Shown here piece by piece: positions 27,501-36,357 of a DNA stretch of 64,000 nt (its first letter is position 1; every line of letters starts with the position of its first letter). The stretch covers positions 1,550,001-1,614,000 of the forward strand of contig CAWBUL010000005.1 in the NCBI GenBank assembly GCA_963791885.1. Direction: 5' to 3'. The notes under the pieces were generated by a model that saw nothing but the letters and a program-made list of their open reading frames with translations, was not told where the DNA came from and did no database searches. A program made the translations under genes and the position numbers. The DNA comes from CAVSUZ01 sp963791885. GTDB taxonomy: Bacteria; Pseudomonadota; Alphaproteobacteria; Acetobacterales; Acetobacteraceae.

Positions 27501-27515
27501 TCACTCCCACTCGAT
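27501..27515. repeat. attL: Displaced guaA 3' end, attachment site (inner left)
   Basis: TCACTCCCACTCGAT, identical to the core at 26381-26395 and one mismatch from the guaA end at 42381-42395. The following 230 bases resemble those after the outer core (shared patterns such as AAGCGCAAA, CCGTCA, CGACAACTATCG/CGACTATCGGC and GACCGTCA). It marks the left end of the inner element 27501-42395. Confidence 0.75.
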
Positions 27516-27564
27516 TCTCTTAATGCATCGTAACGCGCTGATTTATAAGCGCAAAATATTTCTT

Positions 27565-27738
27565 CTGACGGTCTAAATCCGACTGCCAGTCCGTCAAAAC
27601 TTTTCGCTTTTGATTTCAAAGGGAAATCGCGCGATTCAAATTTTGCGCGGTTTCGACAACTATCGCTATCGATCGGTCTATTTCGTCGCTTTCTCAAGCG
27701 TGCACCGCTTGGTCAACCGACGAGAGAAAAGACCGTCA
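27565..27738. promoter_or_regulatory. Possible integrase arm-type sites, inner left end
   Basis: CTGACGGTC (inverted, 27565-27573), CCGTCA (27591) and GAGAAAAGACCGTCA (27724-27738). They match in sequence and spacing the motifs at the outer left end and those next to the integrase. Confidence 0.5.
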
Positions 27739-27840
27739 CCGCTTATAGCTCAGCGCGTCCGCTTTGTCATGATCGCAGTGGCAACACCGCCCTAATCGAT
27801 CTGGGCTCGTCCTTGAGTTGTACAGCGGAAGAAGGTGGCG

Positions 27841-27960
27841 ATGAGAGACCCAATCTTGAAGATGTCCAAATCGATGGACGGCTTCGTGTGCAGCCCCCGG
27901 ATGGCGGAATCAAATGGGTGTCCGATACCGAGCCTGCGCATCATGCGCAGTCACGCCTTC
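27841..27960 (+). pseudogene. Dihydrofolate-reductase-like (RibD C-terminal type) fragment
   Basis: ATG at 27841 opens KMSKSMDGFVCSP, the first strand and glycine turn of the RibD/DHFR-like family. An extra C in the run near 27895-27899 shifts the frame; with it removed the reading is SPDGGIKWVSDTEPA. Homology ends near 27960, where the convergent island gene terminates. Only about 35 of 180 residues are left. Confidence 0.4.
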
Positions 27961-28542
27961 ACCGCACTAGATCGAGATAGTCCTCCACATCGTCATCGAA
28001 ATTCTTGACGAATGCTCGCAGTCGATCGGCGTCGACGCCCTGAAATCTCCACCGGCGGGCAAGGTAAACGGCAAGCCAATTGATCACCTGCATGACATTT
28101 TGCGCCCAGTCGTGCGCGAGGCAGACGAGCTGCAAGATCTCGCCCACGGTTTCATGGGCAATATCGCCATTCTCCTCGAGATCGAGTTCACCTTGTGCAA
28201 TCAGGACGCCTATGCGCAGCGCAGTGTCGACCATCATGATCGGGAAGAGCTCGTCTCGGTCGCGTAACTCGGCACCGACCTGATTCGTGATCGCAACGAC
28301 GGTCGTATTTCCCAGCTCGCTACAGAAACCCGTTAGCTTGTTGCCATATCCTCTCAAGCTGAGCAGAATGATTATTCCGAATAACTTTCGGATGGCCCCG
28401 ATGCACTGTTGGTGATTGAGCGGACGCGACGGGTCGAGGGCGCGTTTCGTGTCGTTGGCTAAATCCAACAGTCCGCGATCAACTAAGCCCTCATCCAGCT
28501 TATCGATAAGCTCCGGAAGGTCGACCTCAAGTAGCGAGTATC
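27959..28542 (-). pseudogene. C-terminal fragment of the IS-split HNH-STAND gene
   Basis: About 194 residues continuing the frame of the STAND gene after the insertion element. An isolated frame can only start at a TTG (28468), but the open frame runs unbroken up to the CTAG target (28543-28546) as LLEVDLPELIDKLDEGLVDRG and onward. Removing the IS and one CTAG copy joins ...NALGEL to GYSLLEVD in frame, for 982 codons in all. The fragment is helical with acidic patches (FVKNFDDDVEDYLDLV at the end) and has no recognised domain; in Avs-like proteins this position is part of the target-sensing C-terminus. Confidence 0.75.
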
Positions 28543-28546
28543 CTAG

Positions 28547-29408
28547 GGCGAAGACTCATCTGACTACTTGAGGAAGTAGGCAAGGGCGGCGGCGATGCAG
28601 AGGGTGGAGACGAAAGTTTCGTCGAGCCGATCGTAGCGCGTTGCCAGGCGTCGAAAGTCCTTGAGGCGGCAGAAGGTGCGTTCGACGATATTGCGCCGCC
28701 TATAGGTGACGGCGTCGAACGGATAGGGCTGCTTTCGGTTCTTGCGGTTGGGGATGATGACGCGGCTGCCGCGGTCCGCCAGCCAACGGCGCAATTCGGC
28801 ACTGTCGTAAGCGGCATCGGCGATCACGCGCAGGTCGGGCGGCAGTCGAGCCAACATTGCCTGCGCCGGCACGCTATCGTGGCGCTCACCGCCGGTCAGC
28901 GCGATGACCTTGGGTCGGCCGTGAGCATCAGCGATCAGATGGATTTTGGTATTGCGCCCGCCGCGGCTCGTCCCGATCCCACGCGAACCCCCCTTTTTCG
29001 CCGCCCGGCGCTGGCCGACCGGTGGACCTTGATATGCGTGCTGTCCAGCAAGGCTTCGGCCGGCGGGCCGCCGGCGCGCGCAAGTTCCATGAACACACGC
29101 TCCCAGATCCCGCGCACTGCCCAGCGCACGAACCGATTATACAGTGTCTTGCGTGGCCCATATTCCAACGGTGCGTCGGACCATCGGCAACCGGAGATGA
29201 TGACTTGGATGATGCCGCTGATCACGCGCCGATCATCCACCCGTCGCTTGCCGCGTATGTAGACGGGCAGCAATGGGTCAATCTTCTCCCACTGCCCGTC
29301 GCTCAACCAGAAATACCCTGTGACCATGCTGCCCCGAATCGATGCAAACTCCGACCACAGGGAATCAACAACCTATTGATTTGGCAATAACCCAATTGGG
29401 TCTTCGCC
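28547..29408 (-). mobile_element. IS5-family (IS427-type) insertion sequence
   Basis: 862-bp element with inverted ends GGCGAAGACTC (28547) and its near-complement GGGTCTTCGCC (ending 29408), flanked by a perfect 4-base duplication CTAG (28543-28546, 29409-29412), as expected for the IS427 group. It inserted into the HNH-STAND gene. Both transposase frames are intact, so it looks recent and possibly active. Confidence 0.9.
28564..29327 (-). CDS. IS5-family transposase, two frames joined by -1 frameshift
   Basis: First frame 29327-28935 (130 aa, LSDGQWEKIDPLLPV, GCRWSDAPLEYGPRKTLYNRF) carries the N-terminal DDE half with D in LLDSTHIKVHR. The second, whose main body is 28872-28564, carries VIADAAYDSAELRRWLADRG and NIVERTFCRLKDFRRLATRYD with the later catalytic residues. 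At A5-G6 (about 28991-29001) a -1 slip from CGA-AAA to the AAG-GGG-GGT frame joins the halves smoothly (KGGSRGIGTSRGGRNTKIHL). Programmed frameshifting is the known strategy of the IS427 group. Confidence 0.88.
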
Positions 29409-31770
29409 CTAGTTCTCCGAGAGCGTTGCTCAGATATTCTTCCATCCCAACAAAATGAAAGATCCTGGCCGCCTCGATATAGAGTCCTGCGGCAGTTTTG
29501 TGGTTTCCAAGATTGCTTTCGCAGTTACCGATCTGATGCAGCGTCTGCCCTCGATTGACAGCGATCGAGGCGCCGCGCTCATGCTGAAGAGAATGCCTGT
29601 ATGCCTTGGCAGCTTCGTCATATTTTCCTTGCGACAGGAGCGCAAAGCCGAGCATTCCGAGCGCGCTGGAGAGGTCGTTGTGCAGCTCCTGTTGCACGAA
29701 GTCTAAGTTGCCGTCCGTATCCGGGTTGTCCTTAGCCACACGAAGCCGTGCACGATAGCCTTCCAGTGCCTCTCGTGCATGCCGCTCTGCCGTCGAGAAA
29801 TCGGCAGTCTCGCGCGCCGCGATGGCGCGACACATGGCCACGTCCGCCAATAGCTCGGGGTCTTTGGTCATTCCTTCAATGCGATCGGCGACGTTCAACC
29901 CTATCGCAATCAACGAGTCATCGCCGGCGCGTTGCGCGAGAGCCATCATCTGCAATGCCAAACCACTTGCTCGCTCGAGACGCGATGTCCGTAGGGCAAG
30001 CTCGGCCGCATCGTGCATAACTCGTGCGCCTTGTTCGGACAGGCGCAACACGAAGAAGTAGCGCATCAAGGAACGGACTATCGACACCGCGGTCGTTACA
30101 AGCTCTTCTTCGTCCGGCCTTTCTCGCGCAAGCTCCAGGACATGCAGTAGATTGGGAAGCTCATCCCCATAACGCTGCAGGACATATGGCGTCTCTTCGG
30201 GCAAGTCATAGTTCAGCTCGAGTACGGCCACCATCATACCAAAGCCATGGACGACGCGACCGATGATGCGCTCAAAGGACTCGGGTTCCTCCTTTCGGCC
30301 ACGGTCAGTCGCGAACCGACGGATGGGTGCCAGCACCCGGGTGCGACTCACTCGGTCGTCGATGGGAATGACATCGATGAGATGCCATCGCCGCAGCGAT
30401 GCCAACGCCTCGGCAATATCCTCGAACTTGAGCCATTCCCTGTCGAGATAGTGCGTTAGTAGCCCAGCCGGCGCTTGCGCAAGGGCCCATAGCAACTGGC
30501 GGCTACCTTCGGCGAGGGTTGCATACGCGGTGTGAAGGCATAACTCGAGCGAGGTCTCGTGGCTCTGACGCTGGCGACCGGGTAGGCTGACGGATTGGAT
30601 GCCATGCCGATGAATGGCATTCAGCGCTCCGGTAGCGCTTCCATAATGCTCAGCTAGCGCTCCGGCGAGCCAAAGGGTCAAAGCATGTCCATCGCAGAAC
30701 TTCAGCAACGGATCGGCGTCGCCCTCACCACCGGCGTCCTTGCCCCCGTTGGATTGAGATAGCAACGCCCGGCTAGCGGAATCGTCCAGCCTGCCGAGCT
30801 TCAGTCGCATCTCAGCCGGAAGTCGGTGCAGCACGACCTGGGTAGTGAAAACGAACTGCGTATTGTTCGTCGCATCGAATAGCGCTGCGACGGCGTCTTC
30901 GAAGTCGTCGAGATCGTCAAGGCTGCTCCGCTCAATACCGTCCAATACGATACATGCTTGAACTGCGTCGAGCCGCGAGGGGAGCGCATCCTCGCTACAC
31001 GCGATAGCTGCCGTTCCGAGAGCCGCACGCAACGCCGAAACGATATCGGCAATGGTGCGATACTGATCGATATCGCACCAGAACACTGTGCGACCCGTTT
31101 CGCAACGACTGAGCGCTTGCACCAGCAATTCAGATTTGCCTATCCCGCCGGCCCCGCTGATCATTATCGATTGTCCTGACCGCAAGGAGTTGATGATAGT
31201 GGTGAGCTCGCTCTCTCTTCCGACGAAACAATGGGAAGCTCGTGGCGGCCGGAGGCTCTGCAGTGATGGATGCATTCGATCCATCAAATTCGCGCGCGTC
31301 CGGGCGATCAGGCTTTCCTTGATCGCCTTCAATTGATCAGTCGGCAGGCTATGCTGCACGTCATGCTCGCGATGGCAACCGCTGCATAAGCGGATTAGGT
31401 TGTGATGATGATGAGACCTGCTTTCTGCCCATGAACGGATGTGCGCCGTGTCGACACCGATTCCGCTCCCGCAACGCGCACACTGGTTTTGACTCTCGGC
31501 CCGCAGATGATCGAGAATCGCTTTGGGAATATGGGGGCGGCCCTCTTCAGAACTTGACCAGGGACCGGCGAGAAGCTTGTCGAATTCATCGAGCCCGTGC
31601 TTCGAAAAGCGGGTCTGCCCATCACGCTCTATCGTCTGAAGCGGGCGCATGCCGGTAGAATTGCCGAAATTGAGCTTGGTGAACTGGAACAGCAGCTCCG
31701 TCGTGATTCCAAGGTGATGAGCTGCCGCGAGCGGCGTCAGCAATGTATCCACCTCAGCTCCCATCTCCAT
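29365..31770 (-). CDS. HNH-STAND NTPase (Avs-like), 3' end cut by an IS
   Basis: 801 aa as it stands; about 788 are native and the last 14 come from the IS. Order: a helix-turn-helix-like start (TPLAAAHHLGITTELLFQF); an HNH nuclease with zinc cysteines C97/C100 and C129/C132, H110 (VDTAHI) and N124 (HHHHNLIRLC); a FVGRESEL box; a STAND/NB-ARC ATPase with Walker A 206-213 (GAGGIGKS) and Walker B about 272-277 (CIVLDG); a winged-helix linker; then TPR-like repeats (about 560-790, e.g. LGMLGFALLSQGKYDEAAKAYRHS). Effector-ATPase-sensor order is that of antiviral STAND proteins, where ligand binding activates a nuclease. That function is inferred. GAAAGGG precedes the ATG. The companion gene lies 149 bases upstream. 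Confidence 0.8.
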   Translation of the reverse strand: MEMGAEVDTLLTPLAAAHHLGITTELLFQFTKLNFGNSTGMRPLQTIERDGQTRFSKHGLDEFDKLLAGPWSSSEEGRPHIPKAILDHLRAESQNQCARCGSGIGVDTAHIRSWAESRSHHHHNLIRLCSGCHREHDVQHSLPTDQLKAIKESLIARTRANLMDRMHPSLQSLRPPRASHCFVGRESELTTIINSLRSGQSIMISGAGGIGKSELLVQALSRCETGRTVFWCDIDQYRTIADIVSALRAALGTAAIACSEDALPSRLDAVQACIVLDGIERSSLDDLDDFEDAVAALFDATNNTQFVFTTQVVLHRLPAEMRLKLGRLDDSASRALLSQSNGGKDAGGEGDADPLLKFCDGHALTLWLAGALAEHYGSATGALNAIHRHGIQSVSLPGRQRQSHETSLELCLHTAYATLAEGSRQLLWALAQAPAGLLTHYLDREWLKFEDIAEALASLRRWHLIDVIPIDDRVSRTRVLAPIRRFATDRGRKEEPESFERIIGRVVHGFGMMVAVLELNYDLPEETPYVLQRYGDELPNLLHVLELARERPDEEELVTTAVSIVRSLMRYFFVLRLSEQGARVMHDAAELALRTSRLERASGLALQMMALAQRAGDDSLIAIGLNVADRIEGMTKDPELLADVAMCRAIAARETADFSTAERHAREALEGYRARLRVAKDNPDTDGNLDFVQQELHNDLSSALGMLGFALLSQGKYDEAAKAYRHSLQHERGASIAVNRGQTLHQIGNCESNLGNHKTAAGLYIEAARIFHFVGMEEYLSNALGELGRRPNWVIAKSIGC

Positions 31771-31919
31771 GACGCCCTTTCAGTCGGCCGTTTGTCCTTC
31801 CGTCATGCTAGTGCAACACTCTGCATGCCGGTCCCTTATGGATTAGCGTCAAATATGGTTGGTTCGGCGAGCGCACGTGTAGCTTGCCGGGTTAACATGA
31901 AATGCCAAGACTGCGAGGC

Positions 31920-33176
31920 TCATCCGGGCGGGCCTTCCTTTTGGGCGGTTTCCGCCTGCTTGGCGACGGGCTCGTCCGCAGAAGCGGCATCTCCGATTAT
32001 GATCGCGTGCGGTTCAAGGTCGTTAAGGACGATGATGAGCGCGCCGCTCTTCTGTTCGTTGGCGGAAAGAGATAACAGCTCTCCGGGATTTCGCGCGATA
32101 AGTCCGACAACCTCCTCACTTTGTTTCTCCTCACCCTCCTTCTTGTCAGCCGGCACTTTCAGCTGACCGAGAGTTCCCTTCGCGGTAGCTGCCGGGGCCT
32201 TGAGGCCACGCTGAAGGAGTGACCGAAACGAAGTTGAGGCCTGAAGTCTCTTGAGCGTGTCCCTAGTGCGCTCGGGGACCTGCCCTTCTTCTATTTTTGG
32301 AATGACGCTGAGAATTTCGTCGACCGAGGATTCGGTGAGAGCGAGTCGCGTCAGATCGTCTCCGGCGCCGTCGCGTCCCGTAATGCAAACACCTCCGTCG
32401 CGCATCGTGATAGGCAGTTCGAGTGCCTTGGGTTTTCCCTCGCCGTCGGTCGTGAACATGCGAACCTCCACGGGGAAAGTGAAGGGCATCTTGCTCAGGA
32501 GTCCGACGCGTCCCATGTCGGACAGCATGCGCTGCTGCAGCTCAAGCGCGTTGCTTTCCCTGAGCCGTAGGCCAACCGAATAGGGTCCCTCCTCACCGAT
32601 CAGATCGCCGAGTTCGTCGCGCTTAAGCATCCGTTGATCGTCGAGGTCCCATTCGATGGACATGCGAGGCTGGTCCGGAAACTGCACAATCGGCGTGGTT
32701 ACGCCCTTGGTCTTGTATCTCCAGGTTTTGGTGTCGAGCGCCTTCAGAGTGCCCCCTACGAGAAGCACACGCCGTTTGTCAGGGTTTCGCACTAGGTCGC
32801 AGGCTGGCGTAAACACGACCAAGACATCCGGTTGATCCGCCGGCACCGCCGCAAGTGCCGCGGGGTCGAGCCTCGAACGACGCACGAGAACGTCGCCGAA
32901 GCTGACCGGCATGCCTGCGGTGTTGCCCGTCACCTTCAGCCGTTTGGCATTCTGCCATAGTGACCGCGCGACAAGATCCTGCAGATCGGAAGAGCCGGCA
33001 ATGTAGGGCGCGGGGTACTTTGTAGGGTCGATAGCGTTGAGCTCCTGCGCCGCGGAGATCGTTGCCGCATGGCCTTCGATTTCATGCTGGAGGACGCGAT
33101 CAAAAACGTCCAGCATGTAGCTCCCGAGAGGCTGCCCCTCTACATCGAGCAGAACCTCTCGGTGTTGATTTTCGCT
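31920..33176 (-). pseudogene. Unknown protein beside the STAND gene, N-terminus lost at the IS21 junction
   Basis: An internal ATG at 33116 gives 398 aa, but the frame continues upstream (SENQHREVLLDVEGQPLGSYM) to the IS21-like end at 33177, so the original gene was longer. I recognise no family. Visible are VLVVFTPACDLVRN (hydrophobic strand then CDL), a strand-rich middle (PFTFPVEVRMFTTDGEG) and an acidic/Lys-rich linker (VPADKKEGEEKQSEEVV) before a C-terminal strand pair. It is on the same strand as the STAND gene and may have worked with it. Confidence 0.55.
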
Positions 33177-33234
33177 GAGAACTGACCCGGGTTTTCCACC
33201 GAGAACTGACCCGGGTGAATTTATGGTTTGCGGG

Positions 33235-34026
33235 TCATACCGGGGTCAAGTTCTTGGCCTTTTCCTTTCGGCCCTTGTTGGCGGCCGAGCTGGCTTTGAA
33301 GCGGAAGCTGTCATTGCCGGTTTCCACGATGTGGCAGTGGTGGGTGAGGCGGTCGAGCATGGCGGTCGTCATCTTAGCGTCGCCGAACACGTCAGCCCAT
33401 TCGCTGAAGCTCAGGTTCGTGGTGATGACCACAGAGGCCCGTTCGTAAAGCTTGCTCAGCAGGTGGAAAAGCAGCGCGCCGCCGGAGGGGCTGAACGGCA
33501 GATAGCCCAATTCATCGAGCATTACGAGGTCGCACCGCATCAGCCGATCCGCGATCTGACCCGATCGGCCCTGAGTTTTCTCCTGCTCCAGCGCATTGAC
33601 CAGGTCGACGGTCCCGAAGAACCGAACCTTTTTGCGATGGTGTTCAACCGCCTGCACGCCAAGCGCCGTGGCGATGTGGGTCTTGCCGGTGCCCGGACCG
33701 CCGACGAGGACCACGTTGTCGGCGTTTTCGATGAACTCACACCGGTAAAGCTGGCGCACCAGGGCTTCATTGGTTTCGCTGGACGCAAAATCAAAACCGC
33801 TCAGATCCTTGTAGACGGGGAAGCGCGCCGCCTTGAGCTGGTAGGCAACCGATCGAACCTCGCGCTCGGCGGTTTCCGCCTTGAGCAGCTGTGAGAGAAT
33901 GGGGACGGCCGAATTGAACGCTGGCGCGCCCTGCTCCATCAGCTCGCCCGCGGCTTGCGCCATGCCAAACATCTTCAGGCCGCGCAGCATCACGACAATC
34001 GCCGCCCCGGCCGGATCATGACGCAT
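33235..34026 (-). CDS. istB: IS21-family helper ATPase IstB
   Basis: 263-aa AAA+ protein that assists IstA by choosing target DNA. It has Walker A GGPGTGKTHIA and Walker B LVMLDELGYLPFS, followed by VVITTNLSFSEWADVFGD. The ATG at 34026 overlaps the istA stop by 11 bases, the usual arrangement. Intact, and so still available to act in trans although istA next to it is broken. Confidence 0.93.
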   Translation of the reverse strand: MRHDPAGAAIVVMLRGLKMFGMAQAAGELMEQGAPAFNSAVPILSQLLKAETAEREVRSVAYQLKAARFPVYKDLSGFDFASSETNEALVRQLYRCEFIENADNVVLVGGPGTGKTHIATALGVQAVEHHRKKVRFFGTVDLVNALEQEKTQGRSGQIADRLMRCDLVMLDELGYLPFSPSGGALLFHLLSKLYERASVVITTNLSFSEWADVFGDAKMTTAMLDRLTHHCHIVETGNDSFRFKASSAANKGRKEKAKNLTPV

Positions 34027-35450
34027 GGCGGGCCTCCTGTAGCTTCTCGCGCAGGGCATCGTAGCGTTCGACGTCGGCACGTGGCTCCCGGTCCAGGGCC
34101 AAGGCCTGCGGAGCCGCGATCATTGCTGTGGCCGTGGATTTGCCGTCGATCAGCCGGTGCAACATGTTCAGCACGTGCGTCTTTGTCGGCGCTCCATCAC
34201 TCAGCGCCAGTTCGACGGCACACAACACCGCATCTTCACCATGGTGCAGGACGAGGGCAAGAATCTCCACCATCTCCCGGTCGCCTCCGGGCTGCTTGAG
34301 AAGGTGCTGTTGCAGCCGCTTGAACGCTTCCGGCAATTCGGCGAACGGCGCGCCATTACGCAGAGCTCCCGGCTTGCGCTGGATCACCGCGAGATAGTGG
34401 TGCCAATCATAGATGGTGCGGCCGGGCAGATGATGCGACCGCTCGATGAGCCGCGCGTGTTCGCAGATGACTTGCCCTTCGGCAACGACAACGACGCGGC
34501 CTGGATAAACCCTTAAGCTGACGCGATGATTGGCGAAGGACGCGGGCACGCTGTAGCGGTTGCGATCAAAGTGAACGAGGCAGGTGGGCGAAACGCGTTT
34601 GCCGTATTCAACAAAACCATCGAACGGTCTGCCAACGGCCATCAGGCATCCGACTTCACTTTGCCACGCATCGAATATCGAGCCTTGCTGGCTGCCGTGT
34701 GGAATCTCGCGCCATAGCGCTTGGCAGCGTTGTTCCAGCCAGTCGTTCAAGTCAGCCAGCGTCACAAAACGCGGCATGGTCTGCCACAGCCGATGACGCG
34801 CGTCCTGGACATTCTTCTCGATCTGACCCTTCTCCCAGCCTGAGGCCGGATTGCAAAAGTCAGCATCGAAAAGGTAGTGGCTGGCCATCGCGGCAAAGCG
34901 TGCATTGACCTGGCGCTTCTTGCCGACGCCAACTTGGTCAACAGCCGTTCTCATATTGTCGTAGATGCCGCGGCGCGGCACGCCGCCAAGCACCCGGAAC
35001 GCATGATGATGCGCGTCGAACAGCATCTCGTGCGTCTGCAGCGGATAGGCCCGGACAATGAAGGTGCGGCTGTAGCAAAGCTTGAAGTGCGCAGCTTGCA
35101 GCTTGGTCCGTTCGCCGCCGATAACGGCCCACTCCTCGCTCCAGTCGAACTGGAAAGCTTCGCCCGGCTGGAAAATCAGCGGAACAAAGGCCCCGCGGCC
35201 GGTCGTCTGCTGCTCCCGCTGCCGATGCTCCTTCCAGGTGCGGGCGAACGCCGCAACACGGCCGTATGAACCTTCAAACCCGAGGGCGGCCAGATCCGCA
35301 TGCAACCGCTTGATCGTCCGCCTCTGCTTGCGCGGCCTGCCGCTCTCTAGCTTTAGCCAGGCCGACAGTTTCTCGGCGAACGCGTCCAGCTTGCTGGGCC
35401 GCTCCGGCACCTTGAAGGCCGGTTCCACCACGTCGCCCCGCAAGTATTTG
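34016..35450 (-). pseudogene. istA: IS21-family transposase IstA, main part (split by IS66)
   Basis: About 478 codons of IstA with the integrase-type core (FQFDWSEEWAVIGG with the first Asp, GVPRRGIYDNMRTAV with the second, and GWEKGQIEKNVQ with the Glu) and the C-terminal domain. The first 35 residues lie on the far side of the IS66 at 37912-38017. Deleting IS66 and one AGTATTTG copy gives 511 codons in frame. An apparent start within the IS66 end (35464) would lack the helix-turn-helix. Confidence 0.88.
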
Positions 35451-35529
35451 GTAAGCGGTGGCACGGGGCACGTCGTTTATGAATGTCAGCTGAGGCAAGT
35501 TTGTCGTCCTGTTGGCAAGAGCTGATGTT

Positions 35530-35940
35530 ATGGACGTGGTTAACGACGGTTCGTCTGTGGAGCGACCGCGCCGGATTGAAATTCTGAGCGGTGCGGAGCG
35601 CCGACGCCGTTGGTCGGATGAGGCGAAGGCACGGATTGTCGCTGAGAGTGTGGTGCCTGGCGCGATGGTGTCGCAGGTTGCTCGCCGTCACGATGTCCTG
35701 CCGTCACAGATCTACGCTTGGCGGAAAGCCGCCCGCGAGGGCTCTCTTGTTCTCACGGGCGGCCCAGCCTTTGCCACGGTCGAGGCTGCCGGACCCTTGC
35801 CGCCCGAGACCAAGCCGAAGCATGCCGGTGCGGTGCCGATCATCGAGATCGAGGCGGGCCCGATTGCCGTTCGGGTCAACGATGGTGCTGATGCTGCACT
35901 GGTTGAGAGGATCATCCGGGCACTCAAGGCCGCCAGGTGA
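35530..35940 (+). CDS. tnpA: IS66 accessory protein TnpA
   Basis: 136 aa from the ATG at 35530 (a TTG at 35512 is also possible). Helix-turn-helix of the transposase-8/IS3-OrfA type: RRRRWSDEAKARIVAES followed by VARRHDVLPSQIYAWRK. The tnpB GTG overlaps the stop by 4 bases. Confidence 0.88.
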   Translation: MDVVNDGSSVERPRRIEILSGAERRRRWSDEAKARIVAESVVPGAMVSQVARRHDVLPSQIYAWRKAAREGSLVLTGGPAFATVEAAGPLPPETKPKHAGAVPIIEIEAGPIAVRVNDGADAALVERIIRALKAAR

Positions 35941-36290
35941 TCTTTCCGACCGGTCCTGTTCGGGTGATGGTTGCGGTCCAACCCGTCGACTTCCGCAAAG
36001 GCATCGATGGCCTGGCTGCCATCGTCAAAGAGGAACTGGGCACCGATCCTTATTCGGGCGTTGTTTACGTCTTCAGGGCGCGCCGCGCGGACAGGATCAA
36101 GATGATCTTCTGGGACGGCACGGGCATAGTGTTGATCTCCAAGCGTCTGGAGGATGGCAAGTTCCGCTGGCCTCGGATTGAGGCAGGCGTGATGCGTCTG
36201 TCACCGGCACAATTGACCACGTTATTCGAAGGTCTCGATTGGACGCGCGTGCATGTGCGGCGTGTGCGTGCGCCGCAGGAAGTGCTGTGA
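35937..36290 (+). CDS. tnpB: IS66 accessory protein TnpB
   Basis: 117-aa IS66 Orf2 protein with the family pattern: VQPVDFRKGIDGLAAIV, then VYVFRARRADRIKMIFWDGTG and KRLEDGKFRWPR. It starts at GTG 35937 overlapping tnpA. Required with TnpA for IS66 transposition, mechanism unclear. Confidence 0.92.
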   Translation: MIFPTGPVRVMVAVQPVDFRKGIDGLAAIVKEELGTDPYSGVVYVFRARRADRIKMIFWDGTGIVLISKRLEDGKFRWPRIEAGVMRLSPAQLTTLFEGLDWTRVHVRRVRAPQEVL

Positions 36291-36357
36291 TCGCTCGATG
36301 CTCACACACGATATTGGTGATCACAAATCGGTCGGAATGTGATTCACTCGAGTCGCC

